Counted from the stretch's first letter, positions 1 to 6,312 are shown. The stretch is 7,591 nucleotides of DNA from DATKMS01 sp041497995 (GCA_041497995.1 JBGQHM010000328.1:1-7591); one strand, 5' to 3'. The notes: generated by a model from the letters alone, not told the origin. Translations and numbers: made by a program.

Positions 1-980
1 CTGTCCTCGACGCGGATCTCGTAGAGACTACGTACCCGCTCCAGCCCGCGCTGGAGGTTCTGCGCAGCACGCTCCTTCATGAGCGCCAGTGTGATCGGCT
101 CGCGGACCGTGTCCAGCGGCGGCAGTTGTTCGGGTGCGTGTTCGTGTACCCACACGACATGCAGGCCGTACGGCGAGGCCAACGGCCCCGACCACTTGCC
201 CGGCTCGAGACTGAAAACTTGATCGGCGAACAGCTTCCCGAAACGTCCCATGAGTTGCTGGCGCGAGTAGGCCCGTAGCCGCTCGCCGAGCGGGAACGGA
301 TCGGACAACTGCGCAGCCGCCGGCGACGGCGGTTGTGCACCCAACTGCGACAGCGCCGCGGCCGCGGCCGACGCCATGTGTTCGCGGCGGGTGCTCTCGC
401 TGAAGAACACGTGCGTCAACGTCACGGTCTCCGGCTGCACGAAGCGCTCTCGGTTGCGCTCGAGATAATCCCGCATCGCCGACTCCGCAATTGGACCGTC
501 GTTGGGATCGTGCTGCAGAAAGAGTCGCATCTTCTCGACGAGCAGCCGGCGAATGATCACGTCGTCGTCGAGCCCCAAGGCGATGGCGACCTGGTACAGC
601 TCTTCCTGGCTGCGCGCGGGCCGGTGGCTGACGGTCCGTGCCTTTTCCACGAGGCGCCGGCGCACGCTGCCGTCCGCGAACCCGAGAGCGAGGACGCGGG
701 CTTCGCGGTAGAGCATCTCGTCCTCGATCGCGTGGTCGACGAGAGCCCGCAGCTGCGCCTGAGTCGGTGGTGCACCCCAGCGCTGCTGGAAGTCCGACTG
801 CAGCAGACGAATGCGCTCGGCGGTAATGACGATCGGCTCGCGGGTCGCCGGGGGCCGCGCCGTCTCGGCCGCCGGCTGCCAGACGCTGCGCAGCGCAAAC
901 AGCGTGGCCCCGATAAGGGCGAAGTGCACGATCGGATTGCGTAGCGCGCGACGTAGCAGGTGTCTCGGCGGGAAGGTCAT
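1..980 (-). CDS. Membrane-anchored parvulin-type peptidyl-prolyl cis-trans isomerase (3' end cut by window)
   Basis: The first 326 residues are visible and the C-terminus lies beyond position 1. The ATG at 980-978 overlaps the TGA of the DUF3604 gene (979-977) as ATGA, which fixes the start and implies translational coupling. Residues 1-15 are basic and 16-34 (IVHFALIGATLFALRSVW region) form one membrane anchor, so the rest should be periplasmic. Residues 50-180 are helical and charged, like the SurA/PpiD-type chaperone arm (EDEMLYREA, RRLLVEKM, DYLERNRERF). The divergent rotamase domain spans about 183-285 and keeps the two histidines expected in parvulins, H190 in VTLTHVFF and H274 in PYGLHVVWV, plus the FSLEPGKWSGPLASPYG segment before the last strand. 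The usual GGDLG loop is not obvious. There are no cysteines in the visible part. Fold and family are well supported. The dedicated client, probably the upstream lipoprotein, is inferred. Confidence 0.9.
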   Translation of the reverse strand, partial: MTFPPRHLLRRALRNPIVHFALIGATLFALRSVWQPAAETARPPATREPIVITAERIRLLQSDFQQRWGAPPTQAQLRALVDHAIEDEMLYREARVLALGFADGSVRRRLVEKARTVSHRPARSQEELYQVAIALGLDDDVIIRRLLVEKMRLFLQHDPNDGPIAESAMRDYLERNRERFVQPETVTLTHVFFSESTRREHMASAAAAALSQLGAQPPSPAAAQLSDPFPLGERLRAYSRQQLMGRFGKLFADQVFSLEPGKWSGPLASPYGLHVVWVHEHAPEQLPPLDTVREPITLALMKERAAQNLQRGLERVRSLYEIRVED

Positions 981-3694
981 GAGTCGCTGGCGTGGTACCA
1001 GATCGGTGACGTCCACGCCCGTTGCTGGACCGATTTCGGCACGAGGGTGCTGCAGCACTGTTGATATTCGAACTGCGTGTAGCTCGGCGGCAGCGTGCAC
1101 ACGCCGCCGTCGCCGCAGTCACCGTTGCCATTGCAGCCGCGACCGTTGACGCTTGGGTCCTTGGAGCTGCACGTGCCCATCGGCACGCTGCAATCGACGT
1201 TACGCGCGTTGCAGAAGTACTGGTTCCAGCGACAGCTCGGGTTCTCCAGCACGCGAGAATAGTAGAAGGCGTGCTGCGTCGGATCGAAGTCCGGATCGGT
1301 CCACAGCCCGCACAGCGTGGCCGCGCCGGCGCCGGTGGGCGTGCACGTCTTCAGGTCGACGCTGGCGCCGTTGTTCGGATCGCCGGCCACTTCGTACACC
1401 TTGTCGTGCGTCGTGCCGGCGGCGTCGACCCATCCTTTGATGATCTGGACACGTTGGAGCTGGGTGCCGGGGTGCCCTGGCCAGCCCGGATCCATCATCG
1501 CATTGATCGCGAAGCTCGGAGCCTGCGTGCCGTCGCCGGCCTTGCACGCTCCGAGCGGGTCGGGGTGCCGGCGCAGGCAGCCGCCCATCGGCACGCCGGC
1601 GTCGTAGCCGCGCGCGGCGAAGTTGCCGGTTGCGCAGATGTCCGCCGGCAGGTTGAAGCCGCCGAAGATGCGCACGATAGGCCGCGTGCCGCTGGTCGCG
1701 TAGGTTTCGCGATGCGTCATCGCCGTGAAGATCGCGTCGCGCGAGTTCTCCTCCGCCCAGACAGCGGTGAGCGCGCCGCCGTTGGTTTCGAGGCCGAGGA
1801 AGTTCTTCTCGTTCAGGATCTCGCCCGAGACGGCGAAGCTTTGGATGCCGTGCGCGCCGTGCAGCGCATAGTCCGTCTCCTCACTCTGCCCCGGCGTGCC
1901 GTTGTGATTGTCCAGGCCGCCGACGAAGCCGAGCTGGAAGGGATTGATGCCGTGTTCGGCCTCGTACTTGATGCCGTTCTTGAGCGTTTCACGCACGTAT
2001 GCCCGCGGCGGGAGCCAGGTCTTGTCCTGCTGCACCGGTGGCACATACCCGCCGTTGAGACGCGAGTAGCCCATGTTCTCGAAGTCGCACAGCTCGTCCG
2101 CCGCGTTGGGGTCCTGACTCCAGTAGATCCCGGTCGTCGGGGAGTAGCGGCATTCCGACTGACCTTTGACCTGCATCAGCTCCACCAGCGGTTCCATGTC
2201 GCTGCGAATCTGCGCCTCGTCGATCGTCTCGGGGATGACGAACATGCTGCCGCGGCTCATGTTCGCGTTGTGTGGGATCGACAACACATCGCAGCGAGGG
2301 TGTTTCGGGTTGTTGCGACACACGTCTCGCAGCACGTTGAGCATGCGCGCTGGGGAGGCCACTTGGCCGACGGTGTTGCACGTGGACGGGTCCTTGCCGC
2401 AGGCGAGCGGCTCCTCGACGTTGCTGAGCGGTTCGTCGATCACGTCGTCGTTGCGGAAGATGATGTTGCGATGCAGGTTGTCGGCACCCACGCTGCCGAG
2501 GAAGTCGGTGTCGCAGGTCTGCTGCCCGCTGCAGTCGTTCGCGTCCCAGCATGGCAACAGGTCGCGGCTGCAGCGGCCGTCGGCGGCCATCGCCGTGTAC
2601 TCATAGGCGATGAACGACGTGAACGTGCAGGCGGGGGTATGGTCGTACGCCTCCTGTGCGGCGTTGATGATCTGCTGCCAGACGAGCCGGGCTTGCTGGC
2701 GGCAGCGGCTGCCGTCCGGGCCGCAGACGCCGGGCGGACGCGATGGGTTCTGCGGAACGTTCTCGAAGCCGGCGACGACGCCGGCGACCGGACTGCTGCG
2801 CAGCCGAGACGCTCCCAGCCGGGCAGCTTTGCACAGCGGGTCGTTGTAGCCTTTTGGCACGCAGAAGCCGGCACTGCCGCTGGTCGGACCAACATCGGGG
2901 GTGCTGCACTCCTGTCCTTGCACCGTGCAGTCCGCGTCGCACGTACACGGCTCGGTGCCTTCGAATAGGCAAATGGTGTTCTCGCCGAACTGCTCGGAAT
3001 GGTCGGTGATCGCGGCGAAGTCGAGGGCGCGGCCCGGTGGCAGCTGCACCGTGCGTGTCGCGCTGTACTGACACACCTCACCGGGGAGACAGTAAGGCAA
3101 CTCGATAACCTCGGTCGGACCCATGTAGCCGGGGGTCGGCGTGCCGCTGCGTGTGTCAGCCCACGGCGGTAAGCCCACGACGCCTCCTTTGGCGTAGCGG
3201 TAGGCATCGGGCGGCAGATTGCGTGTGTCGAGTGTTGAGGCGTCGAACGAGTAAGCAGTGTGCAGGTGCGTCTCGCCGAAGAACGGCTGTTTCAGCGGGT
3301 CGAAATTCTGGCACGTCGCGCGGCACTCGGTGCGCTCGAAAGGCAGCGCGCCGGGCGTCACCGCACAGGCGGGTTGAGGCGTCGCCGTCGGACCTGGTGG
3401 AGTCGCGGTGTGCGTCGGACACTCGGTCATCGTCGGCGACCCTGGCGCAGTGGTCGGTGTCGCGCTGCGCGCTACCGGCGCCGGGGTGTGCGTCGGTGGT
3501 GCGCTCGGGGCAAGGGGAGTGGTCGGCGTTGGGGATTGTGACGGTGTGGGCGTGCGACTTGGCGCGGCGGTGACTGAACGGGTGGCCGTTGCGGTCGCAG
3601 CGGGAGGCACTGGTTCATCGCCTCCGCCGCACCCAGCAACCATAACAGTTCCCACGAAGGCCCATCTCGACACCCAGCGAGCTGTCCCTGTCAT
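977..3694 (-). CDS. DUF3604 family lipoprotein with PHP-like metal-binding motifs
   Basis: This protein has 905 aa. The start at 3694 is chosen because AGAGGAGGGG lies just upstream and a lipoprotein signal follows directly: WAFVGTVMVAGC with lipidated Cys22. Residue +2 is Gly, so outer-membrane sorting is likely. Residues 30-115 are a Thr/Pro/Ser linker with almost no charge. The DUF3604 body starts near 137 and carries the family hallmarks: GETHLHTAYSFDA (140-152), ITDHSEQFGE (229-238), SFIAYEYT (360-367), HRNIIFRN (408-415), IPHNANMS (473-480), GGLDNHNGTPG (592-602), HRETYATSG (661-669) and a terminal SRVLENPSCRWNQYFC (813-828). The HxH and later His/Asp residues resemble PHP-type metal hydrolase ligands. 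The substrate is unknown. It has about 40 cysteines besides Cys22, many in insertions at about 242-278, 375-394 and 821-881, so it is probably disulfide-rich. The linker and insertions make it longer than I expect for the family. The frame is open upstream to 4261, but that part lies out of frame over the GST gene and is rejected. Confidence 0.93.
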   Translation of the reverse strand: MTGTARWVSRWAFVGTVMVAGCGGGDEPVPPAATATATRSVTAAPSRTPTPSQSPTPTTPLAPSAPPTHTPAPVARSATPTTAPGSPTMTECPTHTATPPGPTATPQPACAVTPGALPFERTECRATCQNFDPLKQPFFGETHLHTAYSFDASTLDTRNLPPDAYRYAKGGVVGLPPWADTRSGTPTPGYMGPTEVIELPYCLPGEVCQYSATRTVQLPPGRALDFAAITDHSEQFGENTICLFEGTEPCTCDADCTVQGQECSTPDVGPTSGSAGFCVPKGYNDPLCKAARLGASRLRSSPVAGVVAGFENVPQNPSRPPGVCGPDGSRCRQQARLVWQQIINAAQEAYDHTPACTFTSFIAYEYTAMAADGRCSRDLLPCWDANDCSGQQTCDTDFLGSVGADNLHRNIIFRNDDVIDEPLSNVEEPLACGKDPSTCNTVGQVASPARMLNVLRDVCRNNPKHPRCDVLSIPHNANMSRGSMFVIPETIDEAQIRSDMEPLVELMQVKGQSECRYSPTTGIYWSQDPNAADELCDFENMGYSRLNGGYVPPVQQDKTWLPPRAYVRETLKNGIKYEAEHGINPFQLGFVGGLDNHNGTPGQSEETDYALHGAHGIQSFAVSGEILNEKNFLGLETNGGALTAVWAEENSRDAIFTAMTHRETYATSGTRPIVRIFGGFNLPADICATGNFAARGYDAGVPMGGCLRRHPDPLGACKAGDGTQAPSFAINAMMDPGWPGHPGTQLQRVQIIKGWVDAAGTTHDKVYEVAGDPNNGASVDLKTCTPTGAGAATLCGLWTDPDFDPTQHAFYYSRVLENPSCRWNQYFCNARNVDCSVPMGTCSSKDPSVNGRGCNGNGDCGDGGVCTLPPSYTQFEYQQCCSTLVPKSVQQRAWTSPIWYHASDS

Positions 3695-3695
3695 A

Positions 3696-3712
3696 CGCTG
3701 CCCCTCCTCTGC
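3696..3712 (-). promoter_or_regulatory. Strong ribosome binding site for the DUF3604 gene
   Basis: On the minus strand AGAGGAGGGG precedes the ATG at 3694 by about six bases. It separates the true start, which opens the lipoprotein signal, from the long open frame upstream. Confidence 0.75.
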
Positions 3713-3790
3713 GCGCAGGGCGCACAGCTTGTCGCGTATTCTGACCGAGTTGCTGTCTCGGCGACCAGGATAACCTAAGTCCGCAACGAG

Positions 3791-3813
3791 AAAAGGGGGC
3801 GGTTCTGGCCCCT
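3791..3813 (-). terminator. Weak intrinsic terminator-like hairpin after the GST gene
   Basis: On the minus strand AGGGGCC and GCCCCCT flank a 6-nt loop: five pairs, one mismatch and a closing C-G pair. The run TTTTCTC follows. The hairpin begins 24 nt after the GST stop codon and sits between that gene and the DUF3604 promoter region. The short T-tract makes it modest. The remaining leader up to 3695 contains only a small 5-bp hairpin (3745-3761) and no convincing promoter hexamers. Confidence 0.4.
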
Positions 3814-3836
3814 CGCGCTTGGTAGAGATGCCACGC

Positions 3837-4484
3837 TCACCGCTGCGCCGCCGCTTCCACGCGCGCCATCCACTCACCCAATGCCGGCGCCAACGCCGCC
3901 GGCATCGCCGCGTCGGCGCCACGCAGCATGGCGCACTGGCCGTAGAGCGCAGCGTCTGCGAGCGTCGGGCGGTCGCCGAAGATGAACGGGCGCTGGGTGA
4001 GTGTCTGCAGCGTCGGTGCGAGCATGACGCGTGCACGGGCGACCAGCTCCGCCGCATTGCGCTCCCATTCGTCGGCGCAACCGCGGCCGAACTTGCGCTC
4101 CTTGATGAAGACGAACAGTGCGGCATCGGCCGGACGTGTGAAGTGGCGGCGGATACCTGGCGTCGCGATGCGGAAGGCAACGTCCTCGAAGGGCCCGTCG
4201 ATCCAGTCGGCATACGCCCAGATCGGGCCTTGCAGCGGTGACGGCACCAGGCGCTCCGCACGCTCGCCGCGCAACACCTCTTCGCAGATGGCGCGCGAAT
4301 CGACGGTCACCTTGCCTGCATCATCGACCAACACCGGCACCTGCACGTAGCCGTTGGTCAGCTTGACCAACTCCGAACGGTCGCCGAACGGTACGTCGAC
4401 GACTTCGTAGCGCAAGCCGAGCAGGTCCAGCACCACCTGCGCCTTGCGCGCGAAGCAGCTGTACTCGAAGCGATAGAGTTTCAT
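3837..4484 (-). CDS. Glutathione S-transferase-like protein
   Basis: This 215-aa protein has the usual length of a soluble GST. The ATG at 4484 is preceded by GAAGGAG at good spacing. The N-terminal thioredoxin-like domain (1-75) shows MKLYRFEYSCFARKAQ with Ser9/Cys10 at the active-site position, the cis-proline segment QVPVLV (Pro50) and the glutathione gamma-glutamyl-binding motif DSRAI (62-66). The helical C-terminal domain carries the N-capping box PFIFGDRPTLADAALYG (166-182, Asp177). Expected role: cytoplasmic conjugation, reduction or isomerisation of an electrophilic substrate with glutathione or another thiol. The substrate cannot be told from the sequence. It lies 71 nt downstream of the TetR gene on the same strand, so regulation by that repressor is plausible. 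A Cys rather than Tyr/Ser as catalytic residue would place it closer to thiol-transferase-type GSTs, but this is uncertain. Confidence 0.9.
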   Translation of the reverse strand: MKLYRFEYSCFARKAQVVLDLLGLRYEVVDVPFGDRSELVKLTNGYVQVPVLVDDAGKVTVDSRAICEEVLRGERAERLVPSPLQGPIWAYADWIDGPFEDVAFRIATPGIRRHFTRPADAALFVFIKERKFGRGCADEWERNAAELVARARVMLAPTLQTLTQRPFIFGDRPTLADAALYGQCAMLRGADAAMPAALAPALGEWMARVEAAAQR

Positions 4485-4500
4485 CTGGCTCTCCTTCGTG

Positions 4501-4531
4501 GACGGTGCATACCGCGTTCCCCCGCACCGTC
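4501..4531. repeat. Perfect 8-bp inverted repeat in the TetR-GST gap
   Basis: GACGGTGC (4501-4508) and GCACCGTC (4524-4531) are perfect reverse complements separated by 15 nt. On the minus-strand transcript the hairpin would end just upstream of the GST ribosome binding site (about 4488-4496). The interval includes TGCATACCG (4506-4514), also present in the SnoaL promoter region. It may be a repressor site, a leader hairpin or a weak terminator after tetR. Confidence 0.45.
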
Positions 4532-4555
4532 AACACGCGCCGATTGCACGATCGT

Positions 4556-5209
4556 TCACGCCGGCGGTTGGCTGCTGATCTTTGTACGCCTTGCGGCTTT
4601 GCGCCGGCGCGGCTTCTCTACGGATGGTCCGTTACGCATCGTCGCCAGAAACGCGTCCAGCTCGCCGGTGACCTCGCGGAGCGCGACCCGCGGCTTGGGC
4701 GCGCGTGCGATCACCATCGCACTTTCGGTCATGGCCCCGAAGATCAAGTGCGCTAGCGGCCGTGTTGGACGTTCGGTGAGTAGTCCGGCCGCCATCGATT
4801 CCTTGAGCCCTGCCTCGATGGCCGCGAGGCTGTAGCGCCAGTCGATCTCCCGCCAGGTTTCCCATCCGAGAACACTCGGGCCATCGCGCAAGACGATCTG
4901 TTGTACTGCGGGGTCGAGACAGGCTGCGAGAAAAGCATGGCACGCGGCACGGAAGCGCTCCCACGCGTCGGCGCCAACTGCACCGGCGGCAGCAGCCTGC
5001 ATAAGCCGCTGCTCCGTTTCTTCGAAGACGACGCGAAAGATCGCCTCCTTGTCGGTGAAGTGATGGTAGAACGCTCCCTTCGTAACGCCGGCGGAGCGGA
5101 CGAGCTCGTCGACAGAGATCGCCGAGTACGCATTCGAAGCGAACAACTTCTTGGCAACCGCAAGGAGCTTGGTACGCATTGCCTCCGAGCGTTCCTCTTG
5201 TGTCCGCAT
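4556..5209 (-). CDS. TetR/AcrR-family transcriptional repressor
   Basis: This protein has 217 aa from the ATG at 5209. The frame continues upstream to 5299, but the extra 30 residues are low-quality and run through a palindrome-rich promoter-like region, so the MRTQEERSEAM start is preferred. Residues 8-60 form the DNA-binding domain: the first helix EAMRTKLLAVAKKLF, then the helix-turn-helix ISVDELVRSAGVTKGAFYHHFTDK in which GAFYHHF is the TetR recognition signature. The C-terminal ligand/dimer domain includes QQIVLRDGPSVLGWETWREI (103-122), a segment common in one TetR C-terminal family. The tail (about 196-217) is basic and probably disordered. The inducer is unknown. There is no Shine-Dalgarno before the ATG: the bases are CCCCCCTCC. 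Likely targets are its own promoter, the GST gene downstream and the SnoaL pair upstream, inferred from palindromes in those gaps. Confidence 0.93.
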   Translation of the reverse strand: MRTQEERSEAMRTKLLAVAKKLFASNAYSAISVDELVRSAGVTKGAFYHHFTDKEAIFRVVFEETEQRLMQAAAAGAVGADAWERFRAACHAFLAACLDPAVQQIVLRDGPSVLGWETWREIDWRYSLAAIEAGLKESMAAGLLTERPTRPLAHLIFGAMTESAMVIARAPKPRVALREVTGELDAFLATMRNGPSVEKPRRRKAARRTKISSQPPA

Positions 5210-5217
5210 GGAGGGGG

Positions 5218-5226
5218 GATATAGCA
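5218..5226 (-). promoter_or_regulatory. Possible extended -10 element of the tetR promoter
   Basis: On the minus strand TGCTATATC resembles an extended -10 (TGnTATAAT, four of six hexamer bases plus TG). No -35 is evident. Only eight bases separate it from the ATG at 5209, so the transcript could begin at or next to the start codon, consistent with the absent ribosome binding site. Confidence 0.35.
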
Positions 5227-5241
5227 CCTCGTCCGACGAGG
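5227..5241. promoter_or_regulatory. 15-bp palindrome, candidate TetR auto-operator
   Basis: CCTCGTC-C-GACGAGG is a perfect palindrome with one central base. It abuts the possible -10 element of tetR, the position expected for an autorepression site. Size and symmetry suit a TetR dimer. It shares 5237-5241 with the next inverted repeat. Confidence 0.45.
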
Positions 5242-5268
5242 GCGCGAGTCGGGTGGCTCGCGCCCTCG
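5237..5268. repeat. Perfect 12-bp inverted repeat between the NTF2-like gene and tetR
   Basis: The arms 5237-5248 (CGAGGGCGCGAG) and 5257-5268 (CTCGCGCCCTCG) are perfect reverse complements around an 8-nt loop. The stem begins 27 nt after the stop of the NTF2-like gene, a usual place for a transcript-end hairpin, but no T-run follows on either strand. It may be a Rho-associated or mRNA-stabilising 3' structure, or part of the tetR control region. Confidence 0.6.
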
Positions 5269-5295
5269 CGGTACAGCGCTCCGAATACTGCCTGC

Positions 5296-5736
5296 TCAAG
5301 CGGCGGGCTTGAGCTTGGCGCCGTGCGTGGCCAGAAAGGCTTGCACCTTCTTGGTCTCCTCATCACTCATGCGATCCTCCAGGCGGCAGATGCGATCGCC
5401 CGCGAAGACCACCGTCTCCTCGCCGATCATTCGCAAGGTCGGAGCATCAGGAAGGGTGTACGTGGCGGCCCAGCGAAACCACACTGCTTCGTCGCGCTCG
5501 GTTGGCCCTTCGACCACCTCAACGGCGCGCGACGCGAAGCGCCGATCGAAACCGTTGACCATCATTTTGAAGGCTGCTTTCAGTGCGTCGCGTCCCTCGA
5601 TGGGGCCGCCGAAGGCGCCGAGCGGCTGGTAGACGGCGTCGTCGGTGAAGAAGGGATCGATCCTCGACCAGTCATCAGTGAAGTACGCCCCCTCGAATGC
5701 GATGGCGTAGCTCAGGACCTGCCCAATCCGGCTCAT
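5296..5736 (-). CDS. NTF2/SnoaL-fold small protein
   Basis: This 146-aa protein has the size and pattern of SnoaL-like/NTF2-like alpha+beta-barrel proteins: an N-terminal helix (GQVLSYAIAFEGAYFTDDWS), then DPFFTDDAVYQPLG, a GRDALKAAFKMMVNGFDRRF helix and alternating strands ending in EETVVFAGDRICRLEDRMS. Such proteins are enzymes (isomerases, cyclases, hydrolases, dehydratases) or binding proteins for small hydrophobic ligands. Nothing here identifies the reaction. The ATG at 5736 overlaps the TGA of the preceding gene (5733-5735) as ATGA and has GAGGAGGGCGG upstream, so the two are translated together. There is no signal peptide, so a cytoplasmic location is expected. The pairing suggests they act on one pathway or form a mixed dimer, which is inferred. 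Confidence 0.85.
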   Translation of the reverse strand: MSRIGQVLSYAIAFEGAYFTDDWSRIDPFFTDDAVYQPLGAFGGPIEGRDALKAAFKMMVNGFDRRFASRAVEVVEGPTERDEAVWFRWAATYTLPDAPTLRMIGEETVVFAGDRICRLEDRMSDEETKKVQAFLATHGAKLKPAA

Positions 5737-6200
5737 ACCGCCCTCCTCATCGAATCACCGAGTATCTGCGCGTTCGCTCGTACTGCGGACAACGAGACGC
5801 CGGCCTGGTCGCAGAGCGTTGCGAGGTCGTAGTAGAGCCGCTCGCCGCGCATCTTTCCGTCCGCGAACTCGATGATGGCAATGAACGGCAGGGCGACAGC
5901 GCGGCCCGTAGGCGGCTGCCCGATGAACTCTCCGCTGAGCGTTGCCCGGAAGGTGCCCCAATGCACGAGGCGACTACCTTCCACGACTTCGGCGTCGATC
6001 TCGGCCCTGCTGTCGGGCATCGCCGAGAACGATCCGCCGTATTGCACGGCGACGGCATCGCGCCCTTTGAAATGCAGTCCCAGGGGCACGTTCTCGTAGT
6101 ACCCCTCCTCGACGTATGTGGCGGCGGCCGCCGCCGCGTCGTGCCGCGCCTCGGCGTCCATATGTTCCTTGAGGACGCGGCGCATCTCGATCTCTGTCAT
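5733..6200 (-). CDS. SnoaL-like (ester cyclase type) protein
   Basis: This 155-aa protein starts at an ATG at 6200 preceded by an AGGAGG site five bases away. It follows the SnoaL/ester-cyclase pattern: an N-terminal helix EMRRVLKEHMDAEARHD, YVEEGYYENVPLGLHFKGRDAV, then the core WGTFRATLSGEFIGQPPTGR (81-100) and FIAIIEFADGKMRGERLYYD (106-125). The GEF-G-PPTGR motif and the final strand with Y-Y-D are typical. Asp125 is at the position often occupied by the conserved acid, while the His frequently seen just before the IFRF strand is not present (Ile/Ala there), so the cyclase reaction should not be assumed. No signal peptide is visible. It is the first gene of a two-gene unit behind a region rich in inverted half-sites and ends in an ATGA overlap with the next NTF2-like gene. 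Confidence 0.88.
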   Translation of the reverse strand: MTEIEMRRVLKEHMDAEARHDAAAAAATYVEEGYYENVPLGLHFKGRDAVAVQYGGSFSAMPDSRAEIDAEVVEGSRLVHWGTFRATLSGEFIGQPPTGRAVALPFIAIIEFADGKMRGERLYYDLATLCDQAGVSLSAVRANAQILGDSMRRAV

Positions 6201-6226
6201 CGGATCCTCCTGTGTGATGGGTGGAT

Positions 6227-6272
6227 GGTACGTTGCATACCGACGGTACGTACTTACAGACTGTGGGTATGT
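6227..6272. promoter_or_regulatory. Cluster of GGTAYGT half-sites, candidate repressor operators of the SnoaL pair
   Basis: GGTACGT occurs at 6227-6233 and 6245-6251, GGTATGT at 6266-6272, and GCATACC (an inverted half-site) at 6235-6241. The pairs form GGTACGTTGCATACC (6227-6241, imperfect 15-bp palindrome) and an 11-bp perfect palindrome TACCG-A-CGGTA (6238-6248). Such symmetry is usual for TetR-family dimers. The 9-mer TGCATACCG (6234-6242) recurs at 4506-4514. Which protein binds is inferred. Confidence 0.5.
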
Positions 6273-6279
6273 AAATCAA
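6251..6279 (-). promoter_or_regulatory. Possible promoter of the SnoaL-like gene pair
   Basis: On the minus strand TTGATT (6279-6274) is followed after 17 nt by TAAGTA (6256-6251). The -35 is fair (four of six) and the -10 is poor. It overlaps the half-site cluster, which would allow repression by occlusion. Confidence 0.3.
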
Positions 6280-6312
6280 GCCCCAAGGGAGGAGAGTGTC
6301 TTCGTTCTTCCG

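Noticed and set aside
28..1131. 367-aa open frame on the minus strand overlapping the parvulin gene
   Set aside because: It is a shifted frame of the PPIase and DUF3604 genes. Its translation is Arg/Ala-rich without motifs, while the frame starting at 980 gives a coherent parvulin.
1022..2968. 648-aa open frame on the plus strand
   Set aside because: It is antisense to the DUF3604 gene, whose family motifs are unmistakable. The translation is Ala/Arg/Val-rich with no domain pattern, as expected of a GC-rich shadow frame.
3745..3761. 5-bp hairpin (CCGAG/CTCGG) in the DUF3604 leader
   Set aside because: It is too short for the GC content to stand as a regulatory element, and no riboswitch-like architecture surrounds it.
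3695..4261. N-terminal extension of the DUF3604 frame to 4261
   Set aside because: It runs out of frame through the GST gene and would bury the lipoprotein signal. The ATG at 3694 has a strong ribosome binding site.
5210..5299. Upstream extension of the TetR protein by 30 residues
   Set aside because: The added residues are not TetR-like and the DNA there is palindromic control sequence. TetR proteins usually begin a few residues before the first helix, as at 5209.
6281..6312. Terminator after the DUF4336 gene
   Set aside because: Only a trivial CCC/GGG pairing is visible and no T-tract, so read-through or Rho-dependent ending cannot be distinguished.
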